From Acinetobacter gerneri DSM 14967 = CIP 107464 = MTCC 9824 (GTDB lineage: Bacteria > Pseudomonadota > Gammaproteobacteria > Pseudomonadales > Moraxellaceae): DNA of 64,000 nt. Shown in pieces: positions 9,266 through 18,800 of the stretch. The position numbers and the translations under genes are program-made. Numbering within the stretch: position 1 is the stretch's first letter; each line of letters opens with the position of its first letter. The notes under the pieces are model-generated. The model worked only from the letters and a program-made list of their open reading frames with translations. It was not told the DNA's origin and did not search any database. The stretch spans positions 135,258-199,257 of the forward strand of contig NZ_KB849542.1 of assembly GCF_000368565.1 (NCBI RefSeq). Direction: 5' to 3'.

Positions 9266-9315
9266 ATATGCTAAATTGATAGCAGAATACATATTAATCA
9301 TTTAATATCAAATCA

Positions 9316-10524
9316 TTAGAAATAATAAGCCAAAGATACATAGGCTCGTTTAAACCAATCTCCATTTGTTCCTCCTGCCGCTAAGCCTTCGCTATCCCCC
9401 ACGTATGGATCATGTTTACCAATCAGTAATTCAGCTTGAACCGTTAACTTTTCATAACTAAAAGCCAGTCCAGGAATAAAGCGCGTGGAATTTTTAAAAC
9501 CATCTTCATCTTTGATATAAGTACTGTAGTTTAAATAGGGTCTCACACCTGTAAATGGTCCCACTTTATTGGGAAAGCTATAACTGACTTCTGCTGAATA
9601 AATTTGACCTTTGGTCGCAGAATTAAAAGAACCATCAAATCCACCCAATGTAATTTGATTTGGAAATTGGTGGTCGGCATTATCTATATTTTGATAGCCA
9701 GCCAATGCTTGAACATTCCACTGATGGTATGTGTTATTTGCAAATATGGCATAGACTTGGCGGCTCCCTGTTTGTTCTGATCTTTTATTTTCTACTTGTG
9801 AGTACCATGCAGAGGCACCCAATTGGGAACTTATTTTTTCATCATTATTTATATTTTTAAAAGTATGTGCGCCCCTAACTACGATTGCATTTTTCTCCCG
9901 GGTGTTTGTTCCATCTTTAACATAATCATCAGCATTGACTAGGTTTACACTAAAACGTTTCGAGTCCTTGCTATGTCCGTAAAAATTGCCTCCATCGGTG
10001 GGATAGTAAGCCAACTGAAACTCATTTGTGCCATTGTTAAAATCGTATTTGATACCTAAATCATGCACATCTTCCAAGCCTGCTGCGTTCGCTATGCCCA
10101 GATAAAAGGTATTTCCCCAAAAACGTCCTAAACCAAATGGTACTGGATTTAAACCAGCGATGATTTTACTATTCTGATCTATTTTATAACCGAACCAAGC
10201 ATCTGTTAACCAACTGGCATCACCTAAATGACCATAGTACTCATAAAACCGATAATCTAAATGACCGATCCATTGTGGCGAGTTATAGTCGAGCCAAATT
10301 ATGGCATCCGAAAAAGAAAACTTACTGTCGCTAGGTGTAGTGTCAAAGTTATAAACATATTTCGCACGTATCGCACCTGAGATCGCAAGTTCGCCACTTT
10401 GTGCTTTGGTATCGCCAAAACGAATCGCTGCATGAGTTGAACTATATGAAGAAAATAAAGAAATCAACAACAAACCTAATTTTAAGTTTGGTTTTTTAAT
10501 TTTATTTACCAATGTGAAAGACAT
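9316..10524 (-). CDS. Outer-membrane beta-barrel porin-like protein
   Basis: A 402-residue protein with an N-terminal signal sequence (about residues 1-32, ending THAA) and a chain of alternating polar and apolar aromatic strands typical of a beta-barrel, closing with AYVSLAYYF, an outer-membrane C-terminal signature ending in Phe. It is probably a diffusion channel in the outer membrane. I could not place it securely in a named porin family; similarity to OprO/OprP- or DcaP-like porins is possible. Start ATG at 10524, with GGA upstream. It is divergent from the desaturase gene and convergent with the mutarotase. Confidence 0.75.
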   Translation of the reverse strand: MSFTLVNKIKKPNLKLGLLLISLFSSYSSTHAAIRFGDTKAQSGELAISGAIRAKYVYNFDTTPSDSKFSFSDAIIWLDYNSPQWIGHLDYRFYEYYGHLGDASWLTDAWFGYKIDQNSKIIAGLNPVPFGLGRFWGNTFYLGIANAAGLEDVHDLGIKYDFNNGTNEFQLAYYPTDGGNFYGHSKDSKRFSVNLVNADDYVKDGTNTREKNAIVVRGAHTFKNINNDEKISSQLGASAWYSQVENKRSEQTGSRQVYAIFANNTYHQWNVQALAGYQNIDNADHQFPNQITLGGFDGSFNSATKGQIYSAEVSYSFPNKVGPFTGVRPYLNYSTYIKDEDGFKNSTRFIPGLAFSYEKLTVQAELLIGKHDPYVGDSEGLAAGGTNGDWFKRAYVSLAYYF

Positions 10525-10721
10525 ATATTATTATCCGTTTTCTTTTTGATTTTGATCTTATATTACATTAATTTATTTAAATAAATACGAATAATAGATA
10601 ATCTAGTCGCAAATTAAGCTAAGCCAGCGCTATCTTTTTTTCATACAACAATATCTTTATAAATTCTAATTCTGACACATTAAATTATCTATACTCTAGT
10701 ATTCATAGCGCTATAATTATT

Positions 10722-11696
10722 ATGAATAAATTTGTTAATGATAGTCAAAAATCAGATATTGCACATTTAAAAAAATGGTTTATATGGAAAACTGAATGGC
10801 CAACATGGCTATTGATTATATTCTTCTATATGGCTTGTTATTTTACACTTACTCATTTTGAACATCTGGGTTCGTTGATCAGTAGTATTTTATTATTATT
10901 GTTGATCACTTTTTATATGTCATTACAACATGAGTTACTACATGGACATCCAACACGATATGATGAATTAAATCGTCTGTTTGGTTTGCTGCCATTTGCA
11001 CTCCTGTATCCCTTTGATTTATATAAACAACAGCATCTTATTCATCATAGTGATGAACATTTAACTGATCCGATCCTCGATCCTGAAAGTAATTATATTT
11101 TTGTTGAAAATTGGCAAGCTTTGAATCTGCTACAAAAGTGGCAATTTCAACTTAATCGCAATCTACTCGGACGTTTTTTGGCAGGTCCATTTTTTTCTTT
11201 CATTTCAGTACTTAAACAAATTTTTTTAGATTTTTATCAGCTAAAATTGCGTGCCATTTTAATGTGGATTGAACATTTTATATTGATTGCTGTGCTATTT
11301 TGGGCACTCAAGTCGATCTTTCACGTTCCGATCAGTCTATATATCATCATCGCGTATTTTTCGATTTCAATTGCCTTAATTCGTTCTTTCTATGAGCACA
11401 GGCCCGCAGTGAATATCTCTGATCGCACTGTAATCAATGAGGCTGAATTTATCTTTAGAATTCTATTTTTGGATAATAATTATCATTTAATCCATCACGA
11501 CTTACCTCATGCACCGTGGTTTATGTTAAAAACAATTTTTAAAAGACATCAACAAGATTATCTGATTAAAAATAATGGCTTTTATGTCAGAGGTTATAGA
11601 ACACTTTTTAGATTGCATAGTATAAAAGCGATAGATTCACCGATATATCAGCACAGTTTAGAACAAGTCCAATCTAAAATTAATCAGCGTAAATAA
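10722..11696 (+). CDS. Membrane fatty-acid desaturase-type di-iron protein
   Basis: A 324-residue membrane protein with the three histidine clusters of the fatty-acid desaturase superfamily: HELLHGH at 70-76, HLIHHSDEH at 105-113 and HLIHHDLPH at 255-263. Hydrophobic helix pairs lie at about 28-68 and 180-222. Such enzymes use a di-iron centre and O2 to desaturate or hydroxylate acyl chains or terpenoids; the substrate is not known. The ribosome-binding site is weak. The next gene starts 11 bases after the stop and encodes a PhnD-like binding protein, so the two probably form an operon. Confidence 0.82.
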   Translation: MNKFVNDSQKSDIAHLKKWFIWKTEWPTWLLIIFFYMACYFTLTHFEHLGSLISSILLLLLITFYMSLQHELLHGHPTRYDELNRLFGLLPFALLYPFDLYKQQHLIHHSDEHLTDPILDPESNYIFVENWQALNLLQKWQFQLNRNLLGRFLAGPFFSFISVLKQIFLDFYQLKLRAILMWIEHFILIAVLFWALKSIFHVPISLYIIIAYFSISIALIRSFYEHRPAVNISDRTVINEAEFIFRILFLDNNYHLIHHDLPHAPWFMLKTIFKRHQQDYLIKNNGFYVRGYRTLFRLHSIKAIDSPIYQHSLEQVQSKINQRK

Positions 11697-11707
11697 AGAG
11701 GATCAAT

Positions 11708-12538
11708 ATGTCACAGTTATGGAAAATTGGCCTACCCATGTATTTATTATCAGAACAAAATCAGGATTATTATGATTTGTTTTTACAATATTTTATGAAA
11801 GAAATTAAACGCTTAGACTTTAAAGATAATATCGAAATCATCTCAAAATTTCCTGAGGACTTATATATTTGGTGGCAGGATCAAGATGTCCTTTTTACTC
11901 AATGCTGTGGCTATCCTTTGATTAAATCATTAAAGGATCAAGTCCAGCTCATTGCAAAACCTGATTATGCTGTTGTAGGTTGTGAAAATGGATATTATCG
12001 AAGCGTCTTGATTACACATCGCGACAATATTTTTGATTCTTTAAACTCATTTATAGATCAGCGAATTGTGATCAATCAAATAGATTCAAATAGCGGAATG
12101 AATGTTTTACGTGCTGAGATTGCAGCTCTTGTCGATGATAAGCCTTATTTTCAGACTGTAAAAATTTCTGGATCACATCTCAATAGTATCCAAGCGATCA
12201 CGGAACATCGAGCTGATCTAGCAGCAATTGATTGCGTCAGTTTTGCATATATAGAAAAATTTCGCCCAGAACTTTTAAAAGAGATACGTATCCTTTCCTA
12301 TAGTGTGCAATCTCCAGCTTTACCGATCATTGCATCAAAGGAACTAAAAGACCAATATAAAAATCTCGTTTTCCATGCCTTAAAAAACATGCTTAAGCTG
12401 CATCCACAATTGTACCAAGCCCTTTTAATCAAAGATTTTTTAAGGACTGATCTAAAGGAATATCAAAAAATATTGGATTTAGAAAAACAAGCTCAGCTTA
12501 TCCAATTTGATTTCAATCAAGATTTAAGCCTAATCTAA
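11708..12538 (+). CDS. PhnD-like substrate-binding-fold protein lacking a signal peptide
   Basis: A 276-residue protein resembling the phosphate/phosphonate (PhnD-type) periplasmic binding family: FTQCCGYPL at about 73-81, then DSNSGMNVLRAE at about 126-137 and the block SGSHLNSIQAITEHRADLAAID at about 155-176. Unlike genuine importer components it begins directly with the fold (MSQLWKIGLPMYL), has no signal peptide or lipobox, and no ABC permease or ATPase gene is adjacent. It is 11 bases downstream of the desaturase gene with GAGGATCA as ribosome-binding site. It may be a cytoplasmic ligand-binding protein; the role is unknown. Confidence 0.7.
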   Translation: MSQLWKIGLPMYLLSEQNQDYYDLFLQYFMKEIKRLDFKDNIEIISKFPEDLYIWWQDQDVLFTQCCGYPLIKSLKDQVQLIAKPDYAVVGCENGYYRSVLITHRDNIFDSLNSFIDQRIVINQIDSNSGMNVLRAEIAALVDDKPYFQTVKISGSHLNSIQAITEHRADLAAIDCVSFAYIEKFRPELLKEIRILSYSVQSPALPIIASKELKDQYKNLVFHALKNMLKLHPQLYQALLIKDFLRTDLKEYQKILDLEKQAQLIQFDFNQDLSLI

Positions 12539-12617
12539 AATAATTAAAAGCAATCCTAATCCTCACTCATATCAGATCTTATCGATATCCATTTGATAAA
12601 TTTCATCATACAAATTT

Positions 12618-12658
12618 AAAAAAAATTACTATTAGTAAGTAACATATCAATAGTAATT
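12618..12658 (-). terminator. AT-rich terminator of the osmoprotectant ABC operon
   Basis: AATTACTATT (12624-12633) pairs with AATAGTAATT (12649-12658); on the minus strand the stem is followed by TTTTTT. It lies just after the last gene of the operon. Confidence 0.65.
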
Positions 12659-12665
12659 AAAGGAT

Positions 12666-13433
12666 TTATGAATGTGCTTCTCGCTTCCAAGGAGTCACAT
12701 ACCGTTCAAATGTACGCATACTAAAATCAAAAACGATAGACACTAAAGCAACAGCGATCGCACCTTGTAAAATTTGTGACGTACTATTGATCGTAAATCC
12801 AACGATAATCGGCGAACCTAGACTTTCTGCTCCTACCATTGGCGATAATGCTGCTGTAGCAATGATCAGCAAAATACTAATTCTCAGCCCTGAAAGTATT
12901 GAGGGTAATGCTAATGGCAATTCAACTTTAAAAAAGATTTCTCTCGGACTTAGTCCTATACCTTTTGCAGCGTCAATGGTTTGAGTATCAACATTTTCAA
13001 TCCCTGTGATCGTTGCCTGTAAGGTCGGCATCAATCCAAATAAAAACAAGGAAAAAATAGCGACTTTTGAACCAAACCCAAAAATAGGTAAGAAAAGAAA
13101 TAACACAGCCAAAGGCGGTAAAGTTTGGCTCACTGTGGCGATATTTCTAAGTAATGGTGAAAAACTTTTTCCACTTGGTCTGGTCACAAATATCCCCAAA
13201 GGAATTGCTGTGAGTATGATCAATAAAGAGGTATATAAAATAATCAGTGCATGATCTTTAAATAACTCAATTAATGAGGATTGTTCATATAAAAGTGCTT
13301 GTCCGTCAGATAAAAATGGTGACAACAGCGCTTGCCACAAACCTTGCCAATAGAACAAAGTAATTAAAACTGGCCACACCAATATCGCAATCATATTACG
13401 CATCGATATCGTTCTATGCGGTTGACTACTCAT
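12666..13433 (-). CDS. yehW: Osmoprotectant ABC importer, second permease (YehW/OpuBB-like)
   Basis: A 255-residue inner-membrane permease, six predicted helices, with the ABC permease loop DAAKGIGLSPREIFFKVELP (about 156-175), which contacts the ATPase. It is the last gene of a four-gene set in the order binding protein, permease, ATPase, permease, the same order as E. coli yehZYXW. Its ATG overlaps the TGA of the ATPase gene by 4 bases (ATGA), which indicates translational coupling. The expected substrate is glycine betaine, choline or a related quaternary amine; the sequence does not decide which. Confidence 0.86.
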   Translation of the reverse strand: MSSQPHRTISMRNMIAILVWPVLITLFYWQGLWQALLSPFLSDGQALLYEQSSLIELFKDHALIILYTSLLIILTAIPLGIFVTRPSGKSFSPLLRNIATVSQTLPPLAVLFLFLPIFGFGSKVAIFSLFLFGLMPTLQATITGIENVDTQTIDAAKGIGLSPREIFFKVELPLALPSILSGLRISILLIIATAALSPMVGAESLGSPIIVGFTINSTSQILQGAIAVALVSIVFDFSMRTFERYVTPWKREAHS

Positions 13434-14383
13434 AATGCACCTCTGATAAAATCGTGTACGCTCACGCGTGCAATCGGCTTTTCATCATCATCTAGCACCA
13501 ATAAGCTAGGTACGCCTGACAACAATTTACTCAGTGCATTTCGGGCATTGGCTTTAATAGAAATCGTATGCTCTTGATTTATATTTACCTGTTCTAAATC
13601 AAAAAAACCGTGACCTTGCTGTATGATATCTCCAACAAGATGTAAACTCAGCCGTTGTAATTCTCGTTCTTGACCCAAAAATTGTGCAACAAAGTCATTT
13701 TTAGGTGATTTTAAAATCTGATCTGGAGTATCAAATTGTACGATTTCGCCCTCTTGCATCAACGCAACCTTATCACCTAAACGTACTGCCTCATGAATAT
13801 CATGAGTGACAAAGACAATGGTTTTTTTGACCTGAGTTTGAATTGCTAAAAGTTCTGCTTGTAATTGTTCTCGTGTAATCGGATCAACTGCACTAAACGG
13901 TTCATCCATTAACAAAATTGCAGGATCAGCAGCTAAAGCTCTTGCAATCCCGACACGTTGCTGTTGACCACCTGAGAGTTCCTTAGGATAACGATGGGCA
14001 AATTTTTCAGGCGCCAACCCAACGACATGCAACAATTCTTGTGCACGTTGTTTGCGTTTAGCTTTATCCCATCCCAAAAGTTCAGTCACAATTTCAACAT
14101 TTTTTTCTACAGTTAAATGTGGAAATAATCCTGCATTTTGAATTACATAACCAATCGAACGACGTAATTTCACCGGGTCAAGATTTAAAGCATTTTCACC
14201 ATGAATCAGGATTTCGCCCGAAGTCGGTTCAATCATACGATTGATCACACGTAACAATGTCGATTTACCACAACCAGAAGGACCAATGAGCGTAACCAGT
14301 TCACCATTTCGGATTTCTAAATTGATTTGTTTTAAAGCGCTAGTATTGCCATATTGTTTTACGATATTTTTTAAATGAATCAT
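13430..14383 (-). CDS. yehX: Osmoprotectant ABC importer, ATP-binding protein (YehX/OpuCA-like)
   Basis: A 317-residue ATPase. Walker A is GPSGCGKST (about residues 34-42), the signature is LSGGQQQRVGIARAL (about 136-150), Walker B is ILLMDEPF and the switch histidine is in FVTHDIHEA. After the nucleotide-binding domain a C-terminal stretch ends in a CBS-like strand (PSLLVLDDDEKPIARVSV), a region used for osmotic or ionic sensing in OpuA/OpuC-type ATPases. It overlaps the upstream permease stop by one base (TAATG) and the downstream permease start by four. Confidence 0.9.
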   Translation of the reverse strand: MIHLKNIVKQYGNTSALKQINLEIRNGELVTLIGPSGCGKSTLLRVINRMIEPTSGEILIHGENALNLDPVKLRRSIGYVIQNAGLFPHLTVEKNVEIVTELLGWDKAKRKQRAQELLHVVGLAPEKFAHRYPKELSGGQQQRVGIARALAADPAILLMDEPFSAVDPITREQLQAELLAIQTQVKKTIVFVTHDIHEAVRLGDKVALMQEGEIVQFDTPDQILKSPKNDFVAQFLGQERELQRLSLHLVGDIIQQGHGFFDLEQVNINQEHTISIKANARNALSKLLSGVPSLLVLDDDEKPIARVSVHDFIRGAL

Positions 14384-15852
14384 TATTTTAATCCTTTTGC
14401 GGTAAATACACCTTCGATCAAGCGTAAAAACGCATCAATCACCAAAGCCAAGACGACTGCTGGAATACACCCCAATAAAATGAGATCTTGTACCGACTGT
14501 TCTGTTCCACGCATCAATAACACACCTAAACCACCGGCATTAACGATCACAGCAATCGTGGCCAAACTGATCAACATCAGGCATGTCAAGCGTATACCAT
14601 TGATAAAAAATGGAAACACTAAAGGTAATTCAACTTTCCAAAAGATTTGATGCGGGCTTAGTCCGATTCCCTTAGCGGCATCAATGATGTCTTTCGGAAT
14701 ATTTTGTAGGCTACTATGTACATTGACGATCAAAGGAAATACGCCATAAAGCACCAAAGCAATCAGCGCAGGTGTTGTCCCCAACCCTCTCACGCCCAAT
14801 TCGTCCCAATGACTTGTTAAATGAAAAGATGAGAACCATTGAATTGGATGGGTAAAAAGTTGATAAAACAAATTGGTCAAGATCGGCAAAAATACGATGA
14901 TGCCAAAAAATACAATAAAGCCAATCGTAATTTTAATCTTGCTCGTCAATGGTCCATAAGGTAGCCATTTGAAACTTAAGCGTCCTAAAACGACCAATGC
15001 AATAATGATCAATAAAAGACCTAAGCTCTGCTGCACCGTAAAGACTTTGCCAAAAAAAGAAAGTAATGGTAATAACAAGCCGTATAGTGCAATAGAAGGA
15101 ACTGTTTGCATAAAACCATTTAAACTTAAAATCACTTCCTCTAACCAAGCTTTTTTTGTAGCAACAACACCTAAAACTGTACCCAAAACAATAATCAAAG
15201 GTAATGCACTAAGGACTAAAATAATGTGTTGCCACAACTCACTTTTAAATATCTCCGAGTTTGCAATATATTCTCGATAAATCCCCCAATGCTGAAACGG
15301 TGCAATTGCTGTAATGATCACGATAAAAAGAATAGGAATGAGCACCCATTTTTTACTTTCCTGATAAACAGAGAACAACAAAATATAGAGAGCGAAAGCT
15401 GAAAACCAAGCACCTGTCGATAAGCTAATACGACTTAAATGATCTTGAACTAAATCTACACTTCCAAAAGTACTTGCAGCGATAATCAGGACACAGCTCA
15501 GACTTGCGGCCAAGACCAAAAGAACCTGTTTACTTCGTCCTCTTGGCATAAATGCAACCACAAGCACAGCGATCCATGACAACAAAATAGCCCATAGCCA
15601 CGGAATTGATCCTGTTGCGTGCTCAGTTAAAGCCCATAAATCAAATGATTCACCGAGTGGTAATACACGATTTGCATATTTCGTCACAAAAGGATGTGCC
15701 AAAGCAAATAGTCCAAAACATACAGCCAATAATGCGACTTGATTAACTTCTGTTCGAAAATATAAAAAGGAAAAAAATCCACTATATGTTCTTGGTTTTC
15801 CGCTTATATTCTTTTTAATATATTCTTGTTCCGAAACAACACTTTTTGTCAT
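14383..15852 (-). CDS. yehY: Osmoprotectant ABC importer, first permease with extended N-terminus (YehY-like)
   Basis: A 489-residue inner-membrane permease. The C-terminal half is the usual ABC permease domain with DAAKGIGLSPHQIFWKVELP, nearly identical to the loop of the partner permease. The N-terminal half contains extra hydrophobic helices, making it about 100 residues longer than E. coli YehY (385). Start ATG at 15852 overlaps the TGA of the binding-protein gene (ATGA). It acts with the 255-residue permease as the membrane pair of one importer. Confidence 0.86.
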   Translation of the reverse strand: MTKSVVSEQEYIKKNISGKPRTYSGFFSFLYFRTEVNQVALLAVCFGLFALAHPFVTKYANRVLPLGESFDLWALTEHATGSIPWLWAILLSWIAVLVVAFMPRGRSKQVLLVLAASLSCVLIIAASTFGSVDLVQDHLSRISLSTGAWFSAFALYILLFSVYQESKKWVLIPILFIVIITAIAPFQHWGIYREYIANSEIFKSELWQHIILVLSALPLIIVLGTVLGVVATKKAWLEEVILSLNGFMQTVPSIALYGLLLPLLSFFGKVFTVQQSLGLLLIIIALVVLGRLSFKWLPYGPLTSKIKITIGFIVFFGIIVFLPILTNLFYQLFTHPIQWFSSFHLTSHWDELGVRGLGTTPALIALVLYGVFPLIVNVHSSLQNIPKDIIDAAKGIGLSPHQIFWKVELPLVFPFFINGIRLTCLMLISLATIAVIVNAGGLGVLLMRGTEQSVQDLILLGCIPAVVLALVIDAFLRLIEGVFTAKGLK

Positions 15853-16790
15853 TTTATAAATCCTCGTTGCTTCAGATATTGTTCTGCAACACTTTTCGGT
15901 GTTTGACCACCCACCACAATTTGGCTATTTAATTCAGATAAAACTGGAGAGCTAAGCCCCGCAAATAAAGGTTCTATACTTGATTTAATTTCAGGATGAC
16001 TATTTAACACCGACGCTCTTATCGTTACAGCTGGCTGATAGGTTTCTTGTGCACCTTGTGTATCTTTCAAAGCCACTAAGTTTAATGCTGCAAGCTGTCC
16101 ATCCGTTCCATAGGCCATTGCAGCATTAATTTTATTCGCACCTCTCGCCAATGCTGTTTCGGTTTGGGCTGTATTTCCACCTGGCAACATAATCAGTTGA
16201 TTGGATTTCAATTTAAATTTGTATTTTGATTCGAACGCCTTCAGACCATCGGCACGGGATACAAACTCATAGCTGCCAATCAGTTTGACATGATTGCCAG
16301 AATTGACATAGCGGGCAAAGTCATCCATTGAATTGATATGTTCTGAATTCGCCATTTTCTTTGTAATAGCAATGACAAAAGTATTGTTGGCTGGTGCAGG
16401 CTTTAACCACACGATCTTATTTTGTTTTAAATCTGCTTGAACTAAAGTTTGATAAATCTTCAATGGGTCCTTTGAGTTGGTTTTAACATTTTTTACCAGA
16501 TTTTGTACATTGCCCGTATATTCTGGATATAGGTCAATTTCACCTTCAAGCAAGGCTTTACGCACGACTTGTGTGACTCCTGTTGAGCATTTATCGATTA
16601 TTTTTAAGCCTTGATGACTCAGTGTTAAATGAATCATCTGACACAACAAGTTACTTTCAGTATCGATTTTTGACCCAATCACCACTGGACGATCTGCATG
16701 AATGATTTGACTCATCAAACAAAATAGACTGAAAATGACTGGAATCTGACATTTTATGGGAAATAGACTATTCCCATTTGATTTGCTCAT
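15849..16790 (-). CDS. osmF: Osmoprotectant ABC importer, periplasmic binding protein (OsmF/YehZ-like)
   Basis: A 313-residue precursor. A charged N-terminus and hydrophobic segment ending at about residue 32 (CLMSQIIHA) form a signal peptide. The mature start PVVIGSKIDTESNLL and the blocks GEIDLYPEYTGN and PGGNTAQTETALARG follow the OpuC/OsmF family of quaternary-amine binding proteins. It is the first gene of the operon, so the operon promoter should lie in 16791-17134. E. coli osmF expression is RpoS- and osmolarity-dependent; whether this holds here cannot be seen. Confidence 0.88.
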   Translation of the reverse strand: MSKSNGNSLFPIKCQIPVIFSLFCLMSQIIHADRPVVIGSKIDTESNLLCQMIHLTLSHQGLKIIDKCSTGVTQVVRKALLEGEIDLYPEYTGNVQNLVKNVKTNSKDPLKIYQTLVQADLKQNKIVWLKPAPANNTFVIAITKKMANSEHINSMDDFARYVNSGNHVKLIGSYEFVSRADGLKAFESKYKFKLKSNQLIMLPGGNTAQTETALARGANKINAAMAYGTDGQLAALNLVALKDTQGAQETYQPAVTIRASVLNSHPEIKSSIEPLFAGLSSPVLSELNSQIVVGGQTPKSVAEQYLKQRGFIK

Positions 16791-17134
16791 AATTTACTGT
16801 TCTTATTGTCAATATTGATCAGAGTTTATTTAATTATGTTAATTAATAAACTATTTTTTTTAAATAAGATTATCTTAAAGAAATGTTTAACTTTTGAGTA
16901 TTTGATTTTTGCTCAATCTTCAAACATATGCTTTTATATATTTTTTTATACTTATCAACCTATTAAGACATAAAAGCTATGTTTTTAAGTCGCCATTGTT
17001 TAAAGTGTCTATACACTTAAGAGAAATTAAATAATTCGGATCTGAGAAAAATAACGCTAAAAAGGACTCAAGCCACGAGTTAAGTTAAAAATACCCAACC
17101 TACAACTTGTGTCCTTCCATTGAAATCATTTGGT
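16791..17134. other. Intergenic stretch upstream of the osmoprotectant operon
   Basis: About 340 AT-rich bases. It should carry the osmF-operon promoter on the minus strand and the 3' end of the SDR transcript. No coding sequence and no strong hairpin with a T-run were seen. Confidence 0.4.
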
Positions 17135-17878
17135 TTATTGTGCTGTATAGCCACCATCAACCAAGACTGATGTACCATTTACAAATGAAGCTTCGTCACT
17201 TGCCAAGAACATTACAACATTTGCAACTTCTTCAGGTTTACCTAAACGACCAATTGGATGAAGTTTTGCGAGGTTTTCTTTTTGTCGTTCATCTGCTCCG
17301 CTCAATAGCGGTGTGTCAATATAGCCCGGACACACAGCATTGACACGAATACCTTTAGCAGCATAATCCGTTGCCAAAGTTTGAGTGAGTAGTTTTACGC
17401 CTGCTTTGGCAGCAGCATAAGCCGTCACCCCTTTTTTCCCTACCCAACTATGAATAGAACCACAATTTACAATCACACCTTTTTTATCATGCGCCAACCA
17501 ATACTCAATCGCATATTTATCCAATAAATAAACTGCAGTTAAATTGATATCTATGGTTTTTTGCCAGTGATCTAAAGCCAATTTATCGATAGGTCCATCA
17601 CTTGCAATTCCAGCATTGGCAAAAATAATATCTAAACCTGAAAATGTTGTAATTGCATGTTGAACCAAGTCTTTATTTTCTTGTTCGTTTCGTACATCTA
17701 TTTTAAAGAAGCTGGTAATAAACCCCTGATCATTTAAGTCATCACTGATTGCTTGACCATGATCATTGAGGTCAGCTATCACAACTTTTGCGCCCTTTTT
17801 ACAAAAACCAATTACTGATGCTAAACCAATACCACTTGCACCGCCTGTTACGATTACAACTTTATTATTAAAATTCAT
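17135..17878 (-). CDS. Short-chain dehydrogenase/reductase (SDR)
   Basis: A 247-residue classical SDR: the NAD(P)-binding glycine motif TGGASGIG at 11-18, Asp at the end of the second strand (VVIADLND, suggesting NAD preference), FANAG at about 86-90, and the catalytic Ser-Tyr-Lys with YAAAK at about 151-155. The C-terminus (VNGTSVLVDGGYTAQ) is the usual family end. The substrate cannot be predicted; it resembles FabG-like and secondary-alcohol dehydrogenases. Start ATG at 17878 is preceded by GAGGAAAA. No gene is close enough to suggest an operon. Confidence 0.88.
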   Translation of the reverse strand: MNFNNKVVIVTGGASGIGLASVIGFCKKGAKVVIADLNDHGQAISDDLNDQGFITSFFKIDVRNEQENKDLVQHAITTFSGLDIIFANAGIASDGPIDKLALDHWQKTIDINLTAVYLLDKYAIEYWLAHDKKGVIVNCGSIHSWVGKKGVTAYAAAKAGVKLLTQTLATDYAAKGIRVNAVCPGYIDTPLLSGADERQKENLAKLHPIGRLGKPEEVANVVMFLASDEASFVNGTSVLVDGGYTAQ

Positions 17879-18208
17879 ATATTTTCCTCATTTTTCATAT
17901 TATATTTTTAGCATATCTTAAGAACAAATCCCATAGTTTATTTATGGTTTAATTAACTCTGCATACTTTGTTTTCTAAAAATAGTAGGTTCATAAATTTA
18001 TTTCTTAGTCCCATCTGTGAGCATTTTATTAAAAATTTACCCTTATCTTAGCCTTGCCCTCACTGCGTCCTACGTTACAATCAAAGCAACACTTTCATAC
18101 TTGCTCAAGGAGCAAGAGACTTACTATATTAATTTTTCAAAATGATAAACGATTGTATATTTTTGATTTTTATAAATAGATTTAGAAATCAAACAAATGT
18201 ATTTAATC
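17879..18208. other. Intergenic stretch with a small hairpin
   Basis: About 330 bases of AT-rich DNA. CTTGCT-CAAGG-AGCAAG at 18101-18117 is a 6-bp stem without a T-run. I see nothing else supported. Confidence 0.35.
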
Positions 18209-18592
18209 TTAATTTTCATATTTTCCAATAGAAAATAAATAAGTGATGAATAATGGTCCAATTGATGAGCAAGCTATAAATAATAATGTTTTAAACTCAA
18301 TTCTCGCTCCTATAAACATGATACATGCTACCGAAAGAAGCATTGTCACAAGAAATAAAAAAATTAAAATTTTCATGAAATCTCGTGTATTATATTTAGC
18401 AATTCTTTTTTGAATAAAATGACTTACATATACATTGATAATAAAGAAAGAGAACATAAATACCATTCCCAAATTTTCAACTTCATATGTATGAGTAATA
18501 AACATAAGAAAATAAATTACAACCAAACAACAAGATAAAAAGAAACCGAAGCCATAGGCAAAAAGCGCGAAAATATAAGATTGGATCGTCAT
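18209..18592 (-). CDS. Small four-helix membrane protein of unknown function
   Basis: A 127-residue hydrophobic protein with four predicted membrane segments (about residues 7-32, 40-58, 72-95 and 102-120) and short polar loops. I do not recognise the family. Start ATG at 18592 follows an excellent GGAGAG ribosome-binding site, which supports a real gene. It stands alone between the SDR gene and the acnB terminator. Confidence 0.65.
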   Translation of the reverse strand: MTIQSYIFALFAYGFGFFLSCCLVVIYFLMFITHTYEVENLGMVFMFSFFIINVYVSHFIQKRIAKYNTRDFMKILIFLFLVTMLLSVACIMFIGARIEFKTLLFIACSSIGPLFITYLFSIGKYEN

Positions 18593-18738
18593 TTATCTCT
18601 CCATTCATTCAATAGAATAAGTTTTATTTTCATATCTCATTCATCTATATGTATGAATGACTTCACTATTACTTATTAATTATAATTAATAGATATTATA
18701 GACTATTAAGTTACTGTTCAATTTATTATTCTTTTCAT

Positions 18739-18770
18739 AAAAAAATAAGGGCTGATTACTCAGCCCCTAT
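18739..18770 (-). terminator. Terminator of acnB
   Basis: On the minus strand ATAGGGGCTG-AGTAAT-CAGCCCTTAT (one mismatch) is followed by a seven-base T-run, 30 bases beyond the acnB stop. Confidence 0.9.
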
Positions 18771-18800
18771 TCTATACAAATCGCTTAACTTTTCAATTAA

